A stretch of DNA of 64,000 nucleotides from Sipunculus nudus (taxonomy: Eukaryota > Annelida > Sipuncula > Golfingiida > Sipunculidae): contig CM049319.1 in the NCBI GenBank assembly GCA_026874595.1, positions 37,829,473-37,893,472 on the forward strand. The letters are read 5' to 3'. Shown here piece after piece: positions 45,509-56,230 of the stretch. Under the pieces are notes generated by a model, which was given only the letters and a program-made list of their open reading frames with translations, was not told the origin of the DNA and ran no database searches. The first letter of the stretch is position 1; each line of letters begins with the position of its first letter. The position numbers were made by a program, and so were the translations under genes.

Positions 45509-45610
45509 CAGTTGCAGAGGCAACTGCGGTCCGGTCTTTCACATAAGCGGTCCGGCCCTGGTCCGGTCCATCTGTAGGCGGTCCGGTCCAGGAGGTGGAC
45601 CGGTCCAAGC
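45509..45610. other. Hairpin plus GGTCCGG-rich cluster
   Basis: CAGTTGC-AGAG-GCAACTG at 45509-45526 is a perfect 7-bp hairpin. It is followed within 85 bp by six or more GGTCCGG or GGACCGG words (GCGGTCCGGTC, TGGTCCGGTCC, GTGGACCGGTCC). A GC-rich patch in AT-rich sequence; function unknown. Confidence 0.7.
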
Positions 45611-45619
45611 TTTCTAGTC

Positions 45620-48600
45620 CATTTATTAAAATATCTTTAAAAATCAGTTAAAATTGTATTTTTTTCAGCTCATATTCTATATGATGATTTCATTACATTT
45701 ATTTGCTCAAGTAGTAAACAAAACCGTATATCACGTACACAAAAAAAACGCGCAATAAATGTAATATTATAATTTATACGTAAATCGCAAGGTCTTGGTT
45801 GGAGTTTTAATGTAGACCACAGATTTGTGTTCACAACAGAGCCACAACTGGGCCTAAGTTTTAATGATAAAAGTGGAATATTTTGTGTTACTATGCGGGA
45901 CATGATTGTTAGAATGTGCAGGTTGGGTTGAGCTGATTCAAATAATTTGCTGAGAGGGGATGACATTTCAGCTGAATAGTGATGTAGGGGTTTTGAGTGC
46001 GATTTGAAAATAGGATATTGTTAATCTAACAATGTCAATGATTTAATATATAGAGTATATATAAGCCTGTGTATTTAATGTATTTACTGTATAGAAAGTG
46101 TTCTTATTATACTTCGATACACATTGATATGGAGAAAAAACATAAAGTAATAGTGAATTTCATTGTTCAGATTTCTTTTTTATTCCCTAGCAATACGATT
46201 TATAAATTATCTACAATTTATTACTTTTCAATTAGTAAGTTGAGGATTTCATGAACGGCTTTGTCATTTATTCTATATAAAGATATACAGATATGAAGCA
46301 TCCTTATATTTCTATCAGGAGGAAAGATGTCTTCCGTTAGTAAATCCTGCTGGGTCATAACACCGAGGGACCCACCAAATTGCATTCGCCCGTGAGTGGG
46401 GCACGGCCTTCCCGTTAGCCTGAAGAGCTCAGTCTGGGTTGGGGTCGACCTTGAAATTTTCACGGTTCCTCCGCTCACAGGCGCTTGAATAATAGTTGGT
46501 ACAAATTTGGGTTTAAACAGTTTTTAATTAACTATACAAACCATCCCTACCCTTTTCTAAGCGCTAAATCAGTAATTAATGCTTGACAGTAACTTGTTCA
46601 TATAAATATACACAAGGCTGGCATCTTCATTTGCAACTGGTTTGTATCCATTAATTGGTACTTTCATCATGGTTTCATGGTAGGCCCGCACAGAATTTTT
46701 TGTCATCTTTTGATTGACTTTAAACAAGAAAATATAGACTGGTACCCAGCACAATTGAAAGAGTCTAATCAAAAGATGAAACCAGCTGTCAGGCTAGGTT
46801 GGGAGTCGATTGAACCAATAAAAGCACACAGTGCTATGATTGGTAAATAAGACTTTACACTCATCATTAGAATGAATATACCTGCATGAGGCTTTTATTT
46901 CAAATATACATACTTAGCGGTTCACCAACTGTCCGTATCTGTAAAACAGGAAAACCAAAAGTTCCGTGTATACTGACGTTTATATGTTAATATGATATGA
47001 CAATACGGATATAACTGGCCAAGACGTGCTTCGCTTCGTTTATTTTACTAGCCCATTTAATAATCAATGATCCATTTGAACCAATATTCTTACTATCAAG
47101 TCTCAGACATGACCACGCATCCAGATCTTGAATCCGCCACCATCTCTGCTATCTATTTTAGGAATCATGAATAAGGCTGTAAGTGTTCGGGCAGAAATCA
47201 CAACTGTCAATCAAACACAATCACTTCAGTGCATTCAATACACTGTTCACTAGCCGTCTGAATAAAAACACATGTACCATGCAGAAACGGACAGGCTGAT
47301 TTGATTGGTTTGACACCCAATGCTACACTTTTAACTTAATCAATATATCGCACCATACATCCGCGATAAATTTGTGTACACAGGCCCCATGATTGGTTCA
47401 ATTTCCTTATTCATTATTCATGAAACAGGTACCAGACATGGTCTCATACTCATGGTCATGTGACTAGACTTGGTAGTAGGAACATGTTTTACAGATCTAT
47501 ACACAAACCAAGTTCGGCTTGGTTTCAGTGCGAATATCAATGTTCTTAGAAACAGAACATTGCAAACGAGACCTTGAGACAATAAGAAAATGTATCTACA
47601 CGTGTGTGCATGGAAGAGTGACAGGTGACTCTACAAACATCTCAATTTCCTTTAAACATTAGTCAATAAGAGATATCCTATCTGTCAAATTATACAAAGT
47701 CTTTTATAAACATTCTTTTATTTTTTTATTTTTTTTTTACTCAAACAGTAGTGTTTTGTATAGTTCTGGTAATGGCCGTATAGTAGCACTCGGTTCGAAT
47801 CTAAACCTGATTAAACTATAGTTACCCTATAGTCTGAACAAGCCCTAGTAAATTTTTTATGGTGATTTTCTGTAGACGTGCTTAAAAATATATCAAAGGA
47901 TTACCAAAATTGGACTTTCTGAAAAAGTGTGTATTCAAAAAAGCGTGAAAACCAAGACTCTCAAATGGTGAATAAATTATTTCTATTTTACCATATTTAT
48001 CATAGATGTAATTTTGTTATCTACTACTACGTTTCTGGGGTCCAAAAATCCATTGGAACCAGAAAGCACCACCACGTAATCATGCTACTAGCAAATTCCA
48101 GATATGGTCCTAGAGTGCTGCCAAGTCAATAGAAATGGCCACAAAATATAGTAATGTTTCAACAAAGAATTGTAATTTTGGTGTCTATACTACCGAGTAT
48201 TTTTTTCCAGAAGTCCATTGATACCAAATAAAGCATCGCTGTGTATATAGTCATAGGACTGGCGAATCCAAGATGGTGCCAAAATGGATGCCGATCACGT
48301 CATTTATATTGAATATTCATAAGTCATTCTTTATATTTTTGCCGTAGTTTTGGCTAACATAATTCTTATTTTAATCTGCCCTGGGGTAAAATATTAGAGA
48401 ATAAAGCTTGAACAAACTGTTCACATATGACGACAGATGGCAACCAATATGGCCTGAATAATACACTGATATGCCTAGAAGCGGTTAACTTTTATCATAA
48501 CAAAATTACATCTCTGTGTTGAACAATAAATGATACAAGCCAATTTTGTGGCAATGCTGAACGCCAATCTGAATATAACAACTTTCCCGAATTCCTATTT

Positions 48601-49933
48601 CGGTAGACTTTTCTATATTGTTTATATATTGTTGAGTGGATCCTACAGTACAGAAAATCAACATAAAATAGTATCTTACTGTCTGATGGTGGCTGAGTTG
48701 TATTTCTCATATTTTGACCCGTCTAATTCGGATTTACTCATTACAGCGTTAGTTTTCTGTATGAACATTGTTCTTAATCCTATTTACCGTGCTGCAACAT
48801 GTTTGTTTGTTTGTTTTTTTTTGGGGGGGGGGGAGAGAATAGCGTCAAAGGGGAGCGAAACTGGCATCACGCAAAGTATAAAAAGATCTGCACCTACACA
48901 CTAGGTCATGTAAGAAGCGGTTTAATTAAAACAGGACTAATGTATATTGGGAGCCTTTCGAGCGAACCATTGTAGACCGGATTGATGCGGAAAAATGGCG
49001 TTGTGCGGAAAGATAAATCTAATTCATGATCCGGATTATTTCCTGTTTGGATGCGGCCATAGTGATTTCTTGGGGAAGGATAGGGTTAAAGGTAATAAAA
49101 CAGGCCTGAAGCAGACTAGACAAGGATTTGGTTGTACTTAACATTAAACTGGTCACATGTAAAGCAAACTATTGTAGACCATCTATCAAGCGAAGTAAGA
49201 AACCGATCGAGATTAATGCCAATTTGCATACAGAGATTCACGATCGGGATTTTTCCTGTGCGGACACGGCCATAGTGTTTTATTCAAGGGTGAAGGCATA
49301 CTTGTAAACGGCCACTTTTCTCCAGTGGTGTTCCACCATGAGAGTAACACGTGACCAGCAGGGGAATCAGAAACAAATATGTACACTTCATGGCGCTATG
49401 AATGAAAAGTAAAAATTTTTTTAATGTTTTGTACTCGTTTATCCCGGACACGATGATATGACAATGGTAATACGGCAATGGAAAATCATTTATCAATAAA
49501 AAAAATCAGTTATATGACAATCCAAAGGAGCATACACGGCGTTGTCACGTGGAGTTCTTGCCAGGAAAAATCGATGAAACATTTGTTAGGTAATTTAAAC
49601 CAAGCATATGTGTCCTTTACCAGATATGAATTAGCACTGATGTGTAATGAAAAGCCAAAATCTTTGCTGAGAAACAAACACAAAACACGTGGCTGTTGCT
49701 GTTGTCGTTCAGATTGTGGTCGTCGTTATCGGATAAACGATCTCTGCTCTTTCTTCCGCTTATCTGAAAAAGACAACGACAACTATGTTTTGTGTACATT
49801 TCATCCGACAACATTTATTTCGACAACGGAAGAGGCCAAGGACTCTATTTAAACGCGTAATTGTAGAGATATTGGATATTGCTTTGTGGAAGCATATTCT
49901 GCTCCCTACAACTGGATGATTCCAGGAGACATC
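45620..49933. other. No gene recognised
   Basis: Several open frames of 60-124 codons without motifs (for example 45670-45966 minus and 49478-49852 plus). At about 48030-48290 two diverged copies of a roughly 170-bp repeat can be seen (GTCCAAAAATCCATTGGAAC versus AGAAGTCCATTGATACCAAA). Two further related segments near 48960-49040 and 49170-49270 share GTAGACC...AATTCATGATCCGGAT-type sequence and are old repeats. Confidence 0.5.
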
Positions 49934-49944
49934 AGCTGTGAAAG

Positions 49945-51764
49945 CTTTTTTTTAAAAGACCTGAAAATCAATGGGGGCATTACTGCAAATTTTAAATGAT
50001 TTTTTCAATGATATCTTCAGTGAATTTCAATAAATGTGAAGCCGCTTGGATGGGAAGGAGAAAGAACAGGCTAGAATATTCAAACAATATCAAATGGGTT
50101 GACCTTCATTCCGATGCTATAAAAATCCTAGGTATATGGTATACATACAGGGATGATTTGTCATACGAGTTGAATTTTGAAAAGGTTTATAATAATATTT
50201 TAAGAACGTTTAATATGTGGAAATCGAGAGGGCTGACAATATTTGGGCGAAACACGATAATTAAAACCTTCGGAATATCAAAACTAATGTACACTATGAA
50301 CATTCTTGAACCCCCAAGGCGTTTTATCAAAAAGGTGAAAAACTGCATTGTTGATTTTATATGGTATGGCCGTAAGCCGAAAATTAAATATGATGTGCTG
50401 ATAAGTGAATCAGAAAATGGAGGTATAAAAGTACCAGATGTTGAGTCTATTTTAGAATGTCAAAGAATATCTTGGCTGATCAGATTAAAACACTTGGCAA
50501 ATTTAAAAAGGACAGTTGTACCTAATTTCTATCTACAGAGAGTGGGTGGTATAGAAAACATGGGGGTTAATTTTGATATAAGTTGTATCACACGAAAAAT
50601 TTCTAAATTCTACAGTCATTGTTTCGCCGTCTGGGATAAGTATACATCTACTGACCCACAATCTGCGGAGGTAGTTATTCTGCAGCAAATTTGGAATAAT
50701 CAATACATCAAAGTTGATAAAAAATCTGTCTATTTTGGTTTTCTAGATAAAATAGGGATACGTTTTCTATATCATCTATATAACGCCGATGGCTCTTTAA
50801 AATATCTATCAGAAATAGTTGACTGTTCCAGCAAAGAATACAAAAAAATGTATCTATTCTGGATGTCCATTCAAAAGGCAATACCACAGCAATGGATTAC
50901 AATCTTGAAAAATAACAATGATATTCAAGATTTCAATAATTATGTCTCAAATCAGCTGAAAATACCAATCAGTGGTAAGATTGTTGAGTTGACAAAGTTG
51001 GGATTTAAGCACTTATAAAAAATCAGAACCAGTAGTTATAAAGAAACTCCAAAATTTATTTAACGACAAATTAACTTTGAAAGATGCTGCACTTCATGTA
51101 TACTATACAACACGTGATATGTATCTGCGTGAATTTCAATTTGAAATACTGCATAATATTCTAGCAACCAATGAATTGTTATTTACATGGAAAATATCTG
51201 AAACCAATAAATGCTCTTATTGTTTTACTGATATTGAATCATCGGTCCATCTTTTTTGTGAATGTCATGTTGCTGTTACATTCTATAATCAAATTCAGAC
51301 GTGGGCCGGAAAATTTGGAATCATGTTACCCGCACTCTGTCCAAAGATTGTATATGTTGGTTGTGATGTTGAAAATGAAAGGAAACCGCTTATTGATATC
51401 TTCATATTGATTTATATGTTTGTGTTATTCAAAAGCCGGGATAAAGAAACCCCGCCTCTGTCCTTTTTCTTAAAGAAAGTGTGTACCATCGAAAGTATGG
51501 AAAGATTGGTCGCGGAAAAAAATAATACAGTGAAAGCGCATTTACAAAAATGGAGAGCCATTAATCTGCCGATGTAATTAGTTTTCTTTTAAGGAAAATA
51601 CCCTTATCTTAATGGACACTTTGTCATTATTGCATGCATGTACATGTTTGTATATCAAGTTTCGGGAGATGTCGATGATGAAAATGATAATAAAAGAAAA
51701 TGGTATACAGTATTCTGAGACATCTTTCGAAGGTAGGAAAAAAAGGAAAAAAAAAAAAAAAAAA
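49945..51764 (+). mobile_element. 5'-truncated L1/Tx1-type LINE with target duplication
   Basis: The insertion is bounded by perfect direct repeats AGCTGTGAAAG at 49934-49944 and 51765-51775 and ends in an A-rich tail (about 51737-51764), the hallmarks of target-primed reverse transcription. It is 1,820 bp long and retains only the ORF2 C-terminal part. It differs in sequence from the minus-strand LINE at 32.3-36.4 kb. Confidence 0.92.
49996..51577 (+). pseudogene. LINE ORF2 C-terminal fragment
   Basis: 49996-51018: VNFNKCEAAWMGRRK (the block after the RT active site), AIKILGIWYTY, NMWKSRGLTIFGR, KLMYTMNILEPP, FIWYGRKPKIKYD, ENGGIKVPDVESIL, all in L1/Tx1 order (thumb and beyond). A stop at 51016-51018 and a frame change separate it from 51077-51577: REFQFEILHNILATNE, then CSYCFTDIESSVHLFCEC, a zf-RVT-like C-X2-C...H...C end. 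The YADD block and everything before it are missing by 5' truncation. Only one frame break, so it is younger than the other LINE remnants here. Confidence 0.88.
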
Positions 51765-51775
51765 AGCTGTGAAAG

Positions 51776-52434
51776 ACATTGATTCAACGCCCAGAAAGAA
51801 AAGTATGTGCGTGTTGCGTAAACTTTACCTCGAGAGGTAAACAATTCTACTCTGGCGAGGGACTGTTGATGGTTGAAGATCCGAGTATCTGTGGACTGAT
51901 TGATCTGTGAACTCATCGCGAACTTCCCAGTGAGGCGAATGGTGCAACATCCCGGTGTCACATGTGAGCGATGGCCATGTGATCTGGAATAGTGTAAACA
52001 AGATACTTCACCGTGTAGTGTAGTTAACGGACTGTGCTTATTTCTGTGTTTATCCTCAGTATTTGTACATATGGAGCACCTCTCCAGAGAAATGAAAGTA
52101 ACTTCTTTCTTTAATTCATTGATTCTGATTTGTTAACTCATCGCTTATTTATTTTTTGGAGTGGACGAATGCAAGAGTTTCAGCCAGTTGGTTTCACTTT
52201 TAAAAGAACTTGGACTTTCACATATTTAGTAGTGTGACAATGTATACGTGGATATATATGTAATTATGTATCTGTATATATGTATATGAATACATATATT
52301 AATACATTGTATATACACAAATGCATTGTGTCCATATACATGTACTGACACACACAATGAAACAATGACTCTGACAAAAGGGAAAAAATGTTCAATAGAA
52401 CTACGAAATCTAAATCGACAAAAATAATAGAGAG

Positions 52435-52505
<71 letters not shown>

Positions 52506-53400
52506 TGAGTGTGTGTGTGTGTGTGGAATATCGTGGCTAGGCTCCTGTTTCCACTATAAATAATTCGATTATTAAAAATATGCCATTCTAAGATGATTCA
52601 ACTGTTGGATGTGTGTATGTTTATATATGTGTGTTTCCACCATGGAAGTAGGCATTTTTTTCTCAACAGGTAAATGTAACACTCAATTTATATACAAAAT
52701 TGTTTTTGACATAAAGATATGTACACTGTCACTACCTGTGTGAATCCTCCTGTTATGACAACGTAATTAAAATACCGAGACCCAAAAAGCTTGTTGCGTG
52801 GGCCATGTTTTATATAGTAAATGAACTTCTTGTTTCCTATAACATCTGTTACACAGGGGGTGTATCACGGAGAGCAACCTCACTGACATATAACACCAAA
52901 TAAATCTGTCAGGAGTGGTTTTCACAATGGCTAAATCACAGAGAGTGGGAGTAAGATGAGAATGGTGGTCGCTCATATTGTTTATGGATTCTATTCAATT
53001 CCATAAATGATGACATTTGATACAGCTGTTAACTATCACTCGACTGTCCGGAACCAAACGCCTTTACATCGTACACAAACACCTGTGGTCCTTTGGGGGT
53101 GTAGCATACAAACTGTACCTTTCAGACACAGACATAAGCTTTGTTTGGTATACCCAGCGGCAAAAATAGAGAAACACCGAAAAACAATATATCATCAGTT
53201 CATATTCCACATTATAAACTTATCCTGTGTTAAACAGACTTGGATTCGTTAATACGTTTAGACAGGGACTTTAGCTTCCGCTATCACCGAAGGCCGTGCT
53301 CGCTCTGTTGGAACGGACCCAACAGCAAAGACGGTATGTAACAAAATAACGAAAGTGTTAATTTTTTATTCATTTATTTATATTTATTTATAATACATAT
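51776..53400. other. No gene; (TA)n at 52438-52502, (GT)n at 52507-52524
   Basis: Compound microsatellite and unique sequence. Open frames at 52767-53252 carry no motif. Confidence 0.6.
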
Positions 53401-53419
53401 TTCACACACATTTTTTTGG

Positions 53420-53905
53420 TAGAGAAAAATTGTAACCTCGAGAGAAGCGATGAATTGTTAACAACGTTGAACGCATGTGTAAACGAAATAGGTACATTTA
53501 CAGTCAGGCATTTAAAAACGGTTAAGGAAACAAAATACTGGTATCTTTGATGAACGATCATCCAACCCAGCGTTTGGATAAGTGACGAAGAGGATACGTC
53601 AGTATTAAAAGTTCTAGAAACAATTCGAGCTGCCTTATTTTGAAGATTCTGAAGTTGTAGTAGATGAGTTTTGGGAGTTAGAGTTCTCTCAAACTGATAT
53701 GCAGCAATCTATGTGGCTCTGAATGAAAACATAGTATTAAGTTTGTAAACTTGAGGTATCTAAGATCTGACTAAGTCTAAAAAGAAGACCAAGTTAGATG
53801 TGACTGTGTCATAGACATGTTTTATATGATTTTTCCAGGTAAGACCAGAGTCAATAAAAACGCCTAAAGTTAAGTATGCTCTACTGGTGCCACTTTGATA
53901 TAATC
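53420..53905 (-). pseudogene. LINE RT C-terminal fragment, jockey/CR1-like
   Basis: On the minus strand from 53905 the frames give LLGVFIDSGLTWKNHIKHV (frame-shifted in places), then AYQFERTLTPK, LQNLQNKAARIVSRTF, LIQTLGWMIVHQRYQYF, SLTVFKCL. These match the RT thumb and downstream blocks of jockey/CR1-like elements ('LGV.ID..L.W..HI', 'LQNKAARI', 'LGWM....R'). Too broken to give long open frames. A third sequence variety next to the copies at 3841 and 5856. Confidence 0.7.
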
Positions 53906-53929
53906 AATCAAAATATTTTTGATGATCTT

Positions 53930-55800
53930 GTTGTCCCCCGCTTGCGGATGCTGGGGACATTGATTTGGGTTTGTCTGTCGTTCTGTCCGTCTGTCTGTCT
54001 GTCTGTCCCTCTCTCTTTCCGTCTGTTAGGTTTCGTTTCCGTGCGATAACTTTCCTAAATATTACCCGATTTCATCCAAATTTGGGTCAGTGATTGCTCT
54101 CGTGCATACCTTGGTTGGGATTAGTTTTGGAGTGTCTGGCTTCTGTCTGTCTGTCTGTCACTTTGTCTGTCTGTCTGTCTGTCTGTCAGGTTTTTGTTTC
54201 TGTGCGATAACTTTCCTAAATATTATCCGATTTCATCGAAATTTGGATCAGTGATTGCTCTCATGCATTCCTTGGTAGGGATTGGTTTTGGAGTGTCTGG
54301 CTTCTGTCTGTCTGTCTGTCACTTTGTCTGTCTGTCTGTCTGTCTGTCAGGTTTTTGTTTCCGTGTGATAACTTTCCTAAATATATTCCGATTTCATTCA
54401 AATTTTCGTCAGTGATTCCTCTCATGCTTACTTTGATTGGGATTTGTTTTGGAGTGTCTGGCTTCTGTCTTTGTGTCTGTCTGTCTGTCACTTTGTTTGA
54501 CTGTCTATCAGGTTTTCGTGTTCGTGCAATAACTTTCCTAAATATTATCCGATTTCATCCAAATTTGGGTCAGTGATTGCTCTCATGGATACCTTGGTTG
54601 GGATTAGTTTTTGAGTGTCTGATATTTGTCTGTCTGTCACTTTATCTGTCCGACTGTCGGGTTTCCCTGCTATAACTTTCCTAAATGTTATCCTATGTGA
54701 TTCAAATTTTAGTCAGTGATTGCTCTCATGCTTACCTTGGTTTGAACTTGTTTTAAAGTGTCTGGCTTATGTCCCTCTGTCTGTCTGTCACTTTGTCTGT
54801 CTGTAAGTTTGTCAGGGTTTTTGTTTGTGTTGGATAACTTTCCTAAATATGATCCGATTTCATTCAAATATTGGTCAGTGATTCCTCTCATGCTTACTTT
54901 GATTGGGATTGGTTTTAGAGTGTCTGGCTTCTGTCTGTCTGTCTGTCTGTCACTTTGTCCATCCGTCAGGTTTTCCTTTCCGTGCAATAACTTTCCTAAA
55001 TATTTTCCTATGTGATTCAAATTTTGGTTAGTGATTGCTCTCATGCTTACCTTGGTTTGGATTTGTTTTAAAGTGTCTGGCTTATGTCCCTCTGTCTGTC
55101 TGTCACTTTGTCTGTCTGTAAGTTTGTCAGGGTTTTTGTTTGTGTTGGATAACTTTCCTAAATATGATCCGATTTCATTCAAATATTGGTTTGTGATTGC
55201 GCTTATGCTTACCCTGGTTGGGATTTGTTTTGGAGTGTCTGGCTTCTGTCTTTCTGTCTGTCTGTTTGTCACTTTGTCTGTCTGTCTGTAAGGTTTTCGT
55301 GTTCGTGCGATAACTTTCCTAAATATTATCCGATTTCCTTCAAATTTTCGTCAGTGATTCCTCTCATGCTTACTTTGATTGGGATTGGTTTTAGAGTGTC
55401 TGGCTTCTGTCTGTCTGTCTGTCTGTCACTTTGTCCATCCGTCAGGTTTTCATTTCCGTGCAATAACTTTCCTAAATGTTTTCCTATGTGATTCAAATTT
55501 TGGTTAGTGATTGCTCTCATGCTTACCTTGGTTTGGATTTGTTTTGAAGTGCCTGGCTTATGTCCCTCTGTCTGTCTGTCACTTTGTCTGTCTATCAGTT
55601 TGTCAGGGTTTTTGTTTCTGTGGAATAACTTTCCTAAATATTATCAGATATCATTCAAATTTTGGTCAGTTATTGCGTTCATGCTTACCCTGGTTGGGAT
55701 TTGTTTTGGAGTGTCTGGCTTCTGTCTGTCTGTCTGTCACTCTGTCTGTCCATCCTTTATCAAGCATGAAAAACAACAAGATCCCAAAGCGGGGGACATT
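53930..55800. repeat. CTGT-rich tandem array, 11 units of 143-162 bp
   Basis: Each unit has (CTGT)n, a GATAACTTTCCTAAATATTA core, ATTTCATTCAAATTTTGGTC, AGTGATTGCTCTCATGCTTA and TTTTGGAGTGTCTGGCTT. The core occurs at about 54046, 54207, 54368, 54529, 54672, 54834, 54987, 55149, 55310, 55463 and 55625. A 315-bp two-unit order recurs (54690-54840 and 55010-55150). It is flanked by GGGGACATTGAT at 53954-53965 and GGGGGACATTAAT at about 55792-55803. Open frames on both strands are by-products of the repeat. Confidence 0.93.
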
Positions 55801-55803
55801 AAT

Positions 55804-56158
55804 TCCACGAATTTGCTTGTTCAGTTTTTTATTTAGGGCCAAATAATACCATATTTTTATTTTTGAGGATTGATACACAGTCTATTATTCGTAACTAGTC
55901 AAGCGTAATGTTAATTCGTTCCTTATAAAAGGAATTCGCTCAACCTTTGTCCTCAATGTTCTCTGAAAGCGCATTGTATATAACACTATGCCATAACTTA
56001 TTTTGGAGCGACTGAAGAATCAGTACCTACGGGAAATGACCCTAGTCAAGGAAAAAATTCTATACCTAGTATTGTCTACGTGGTTTATGTCTGTTGTACG
56101 TTTGACCTGTAATGAGAAATTCATGATTTATTAGTATACATAACATGCACTTGTGAAG
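55804..56158. other. No gene recognised
   Basis: Spacer between the tandem array and the tRNA-like sequence; nothing recognisable. Confidence 0.5.
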
Positions 56159-56230
56159 GTCTTCACCGGGTCTCGAAACAACCACCGTGTGATAACAAGT
56201 CCTATGCGCTACCAATGCGCCATGCAAGAC
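56159..56230 (-). pseudogene. tRNA-like sequence, probably tRNA-Thr(UGU) pseudogene
   Basis: Exactly 72 nt on the minus strand. The D-arm is intact (GCGC, loop, GCGC) with an A-box TGGCGCATTGGTAGCGCA. The T-loop is canonical (TTCGAGA). The anticodon loop CTTGTTA has T33 and anticodon TGT. The acceptor stem pairs at 5 of 7 positions (GTCTT with AAGAC). The T-stem and anticodon stem are mostly unpaired, so it is decayed or is the head of a SINE. tRNAscan-SE would be expected to give a low or pseudogene score. Confidence 0.5.

Noticed and set aside
49478-49852. 124-codon Cys-rich frame (GCCCCRSDCGRR) as a small gene
   Set aside because: No family motif, no splice support, and flanked by old repeats; a chance frame cannot be excluded.
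54194-55846. Leu/Ser/Cys-rich membrane-like frames and TDRQTDRQ frames in the CTGT array
   Set aside because: They arise from (CTGT)n slippage and differ in frame from unit to unit.
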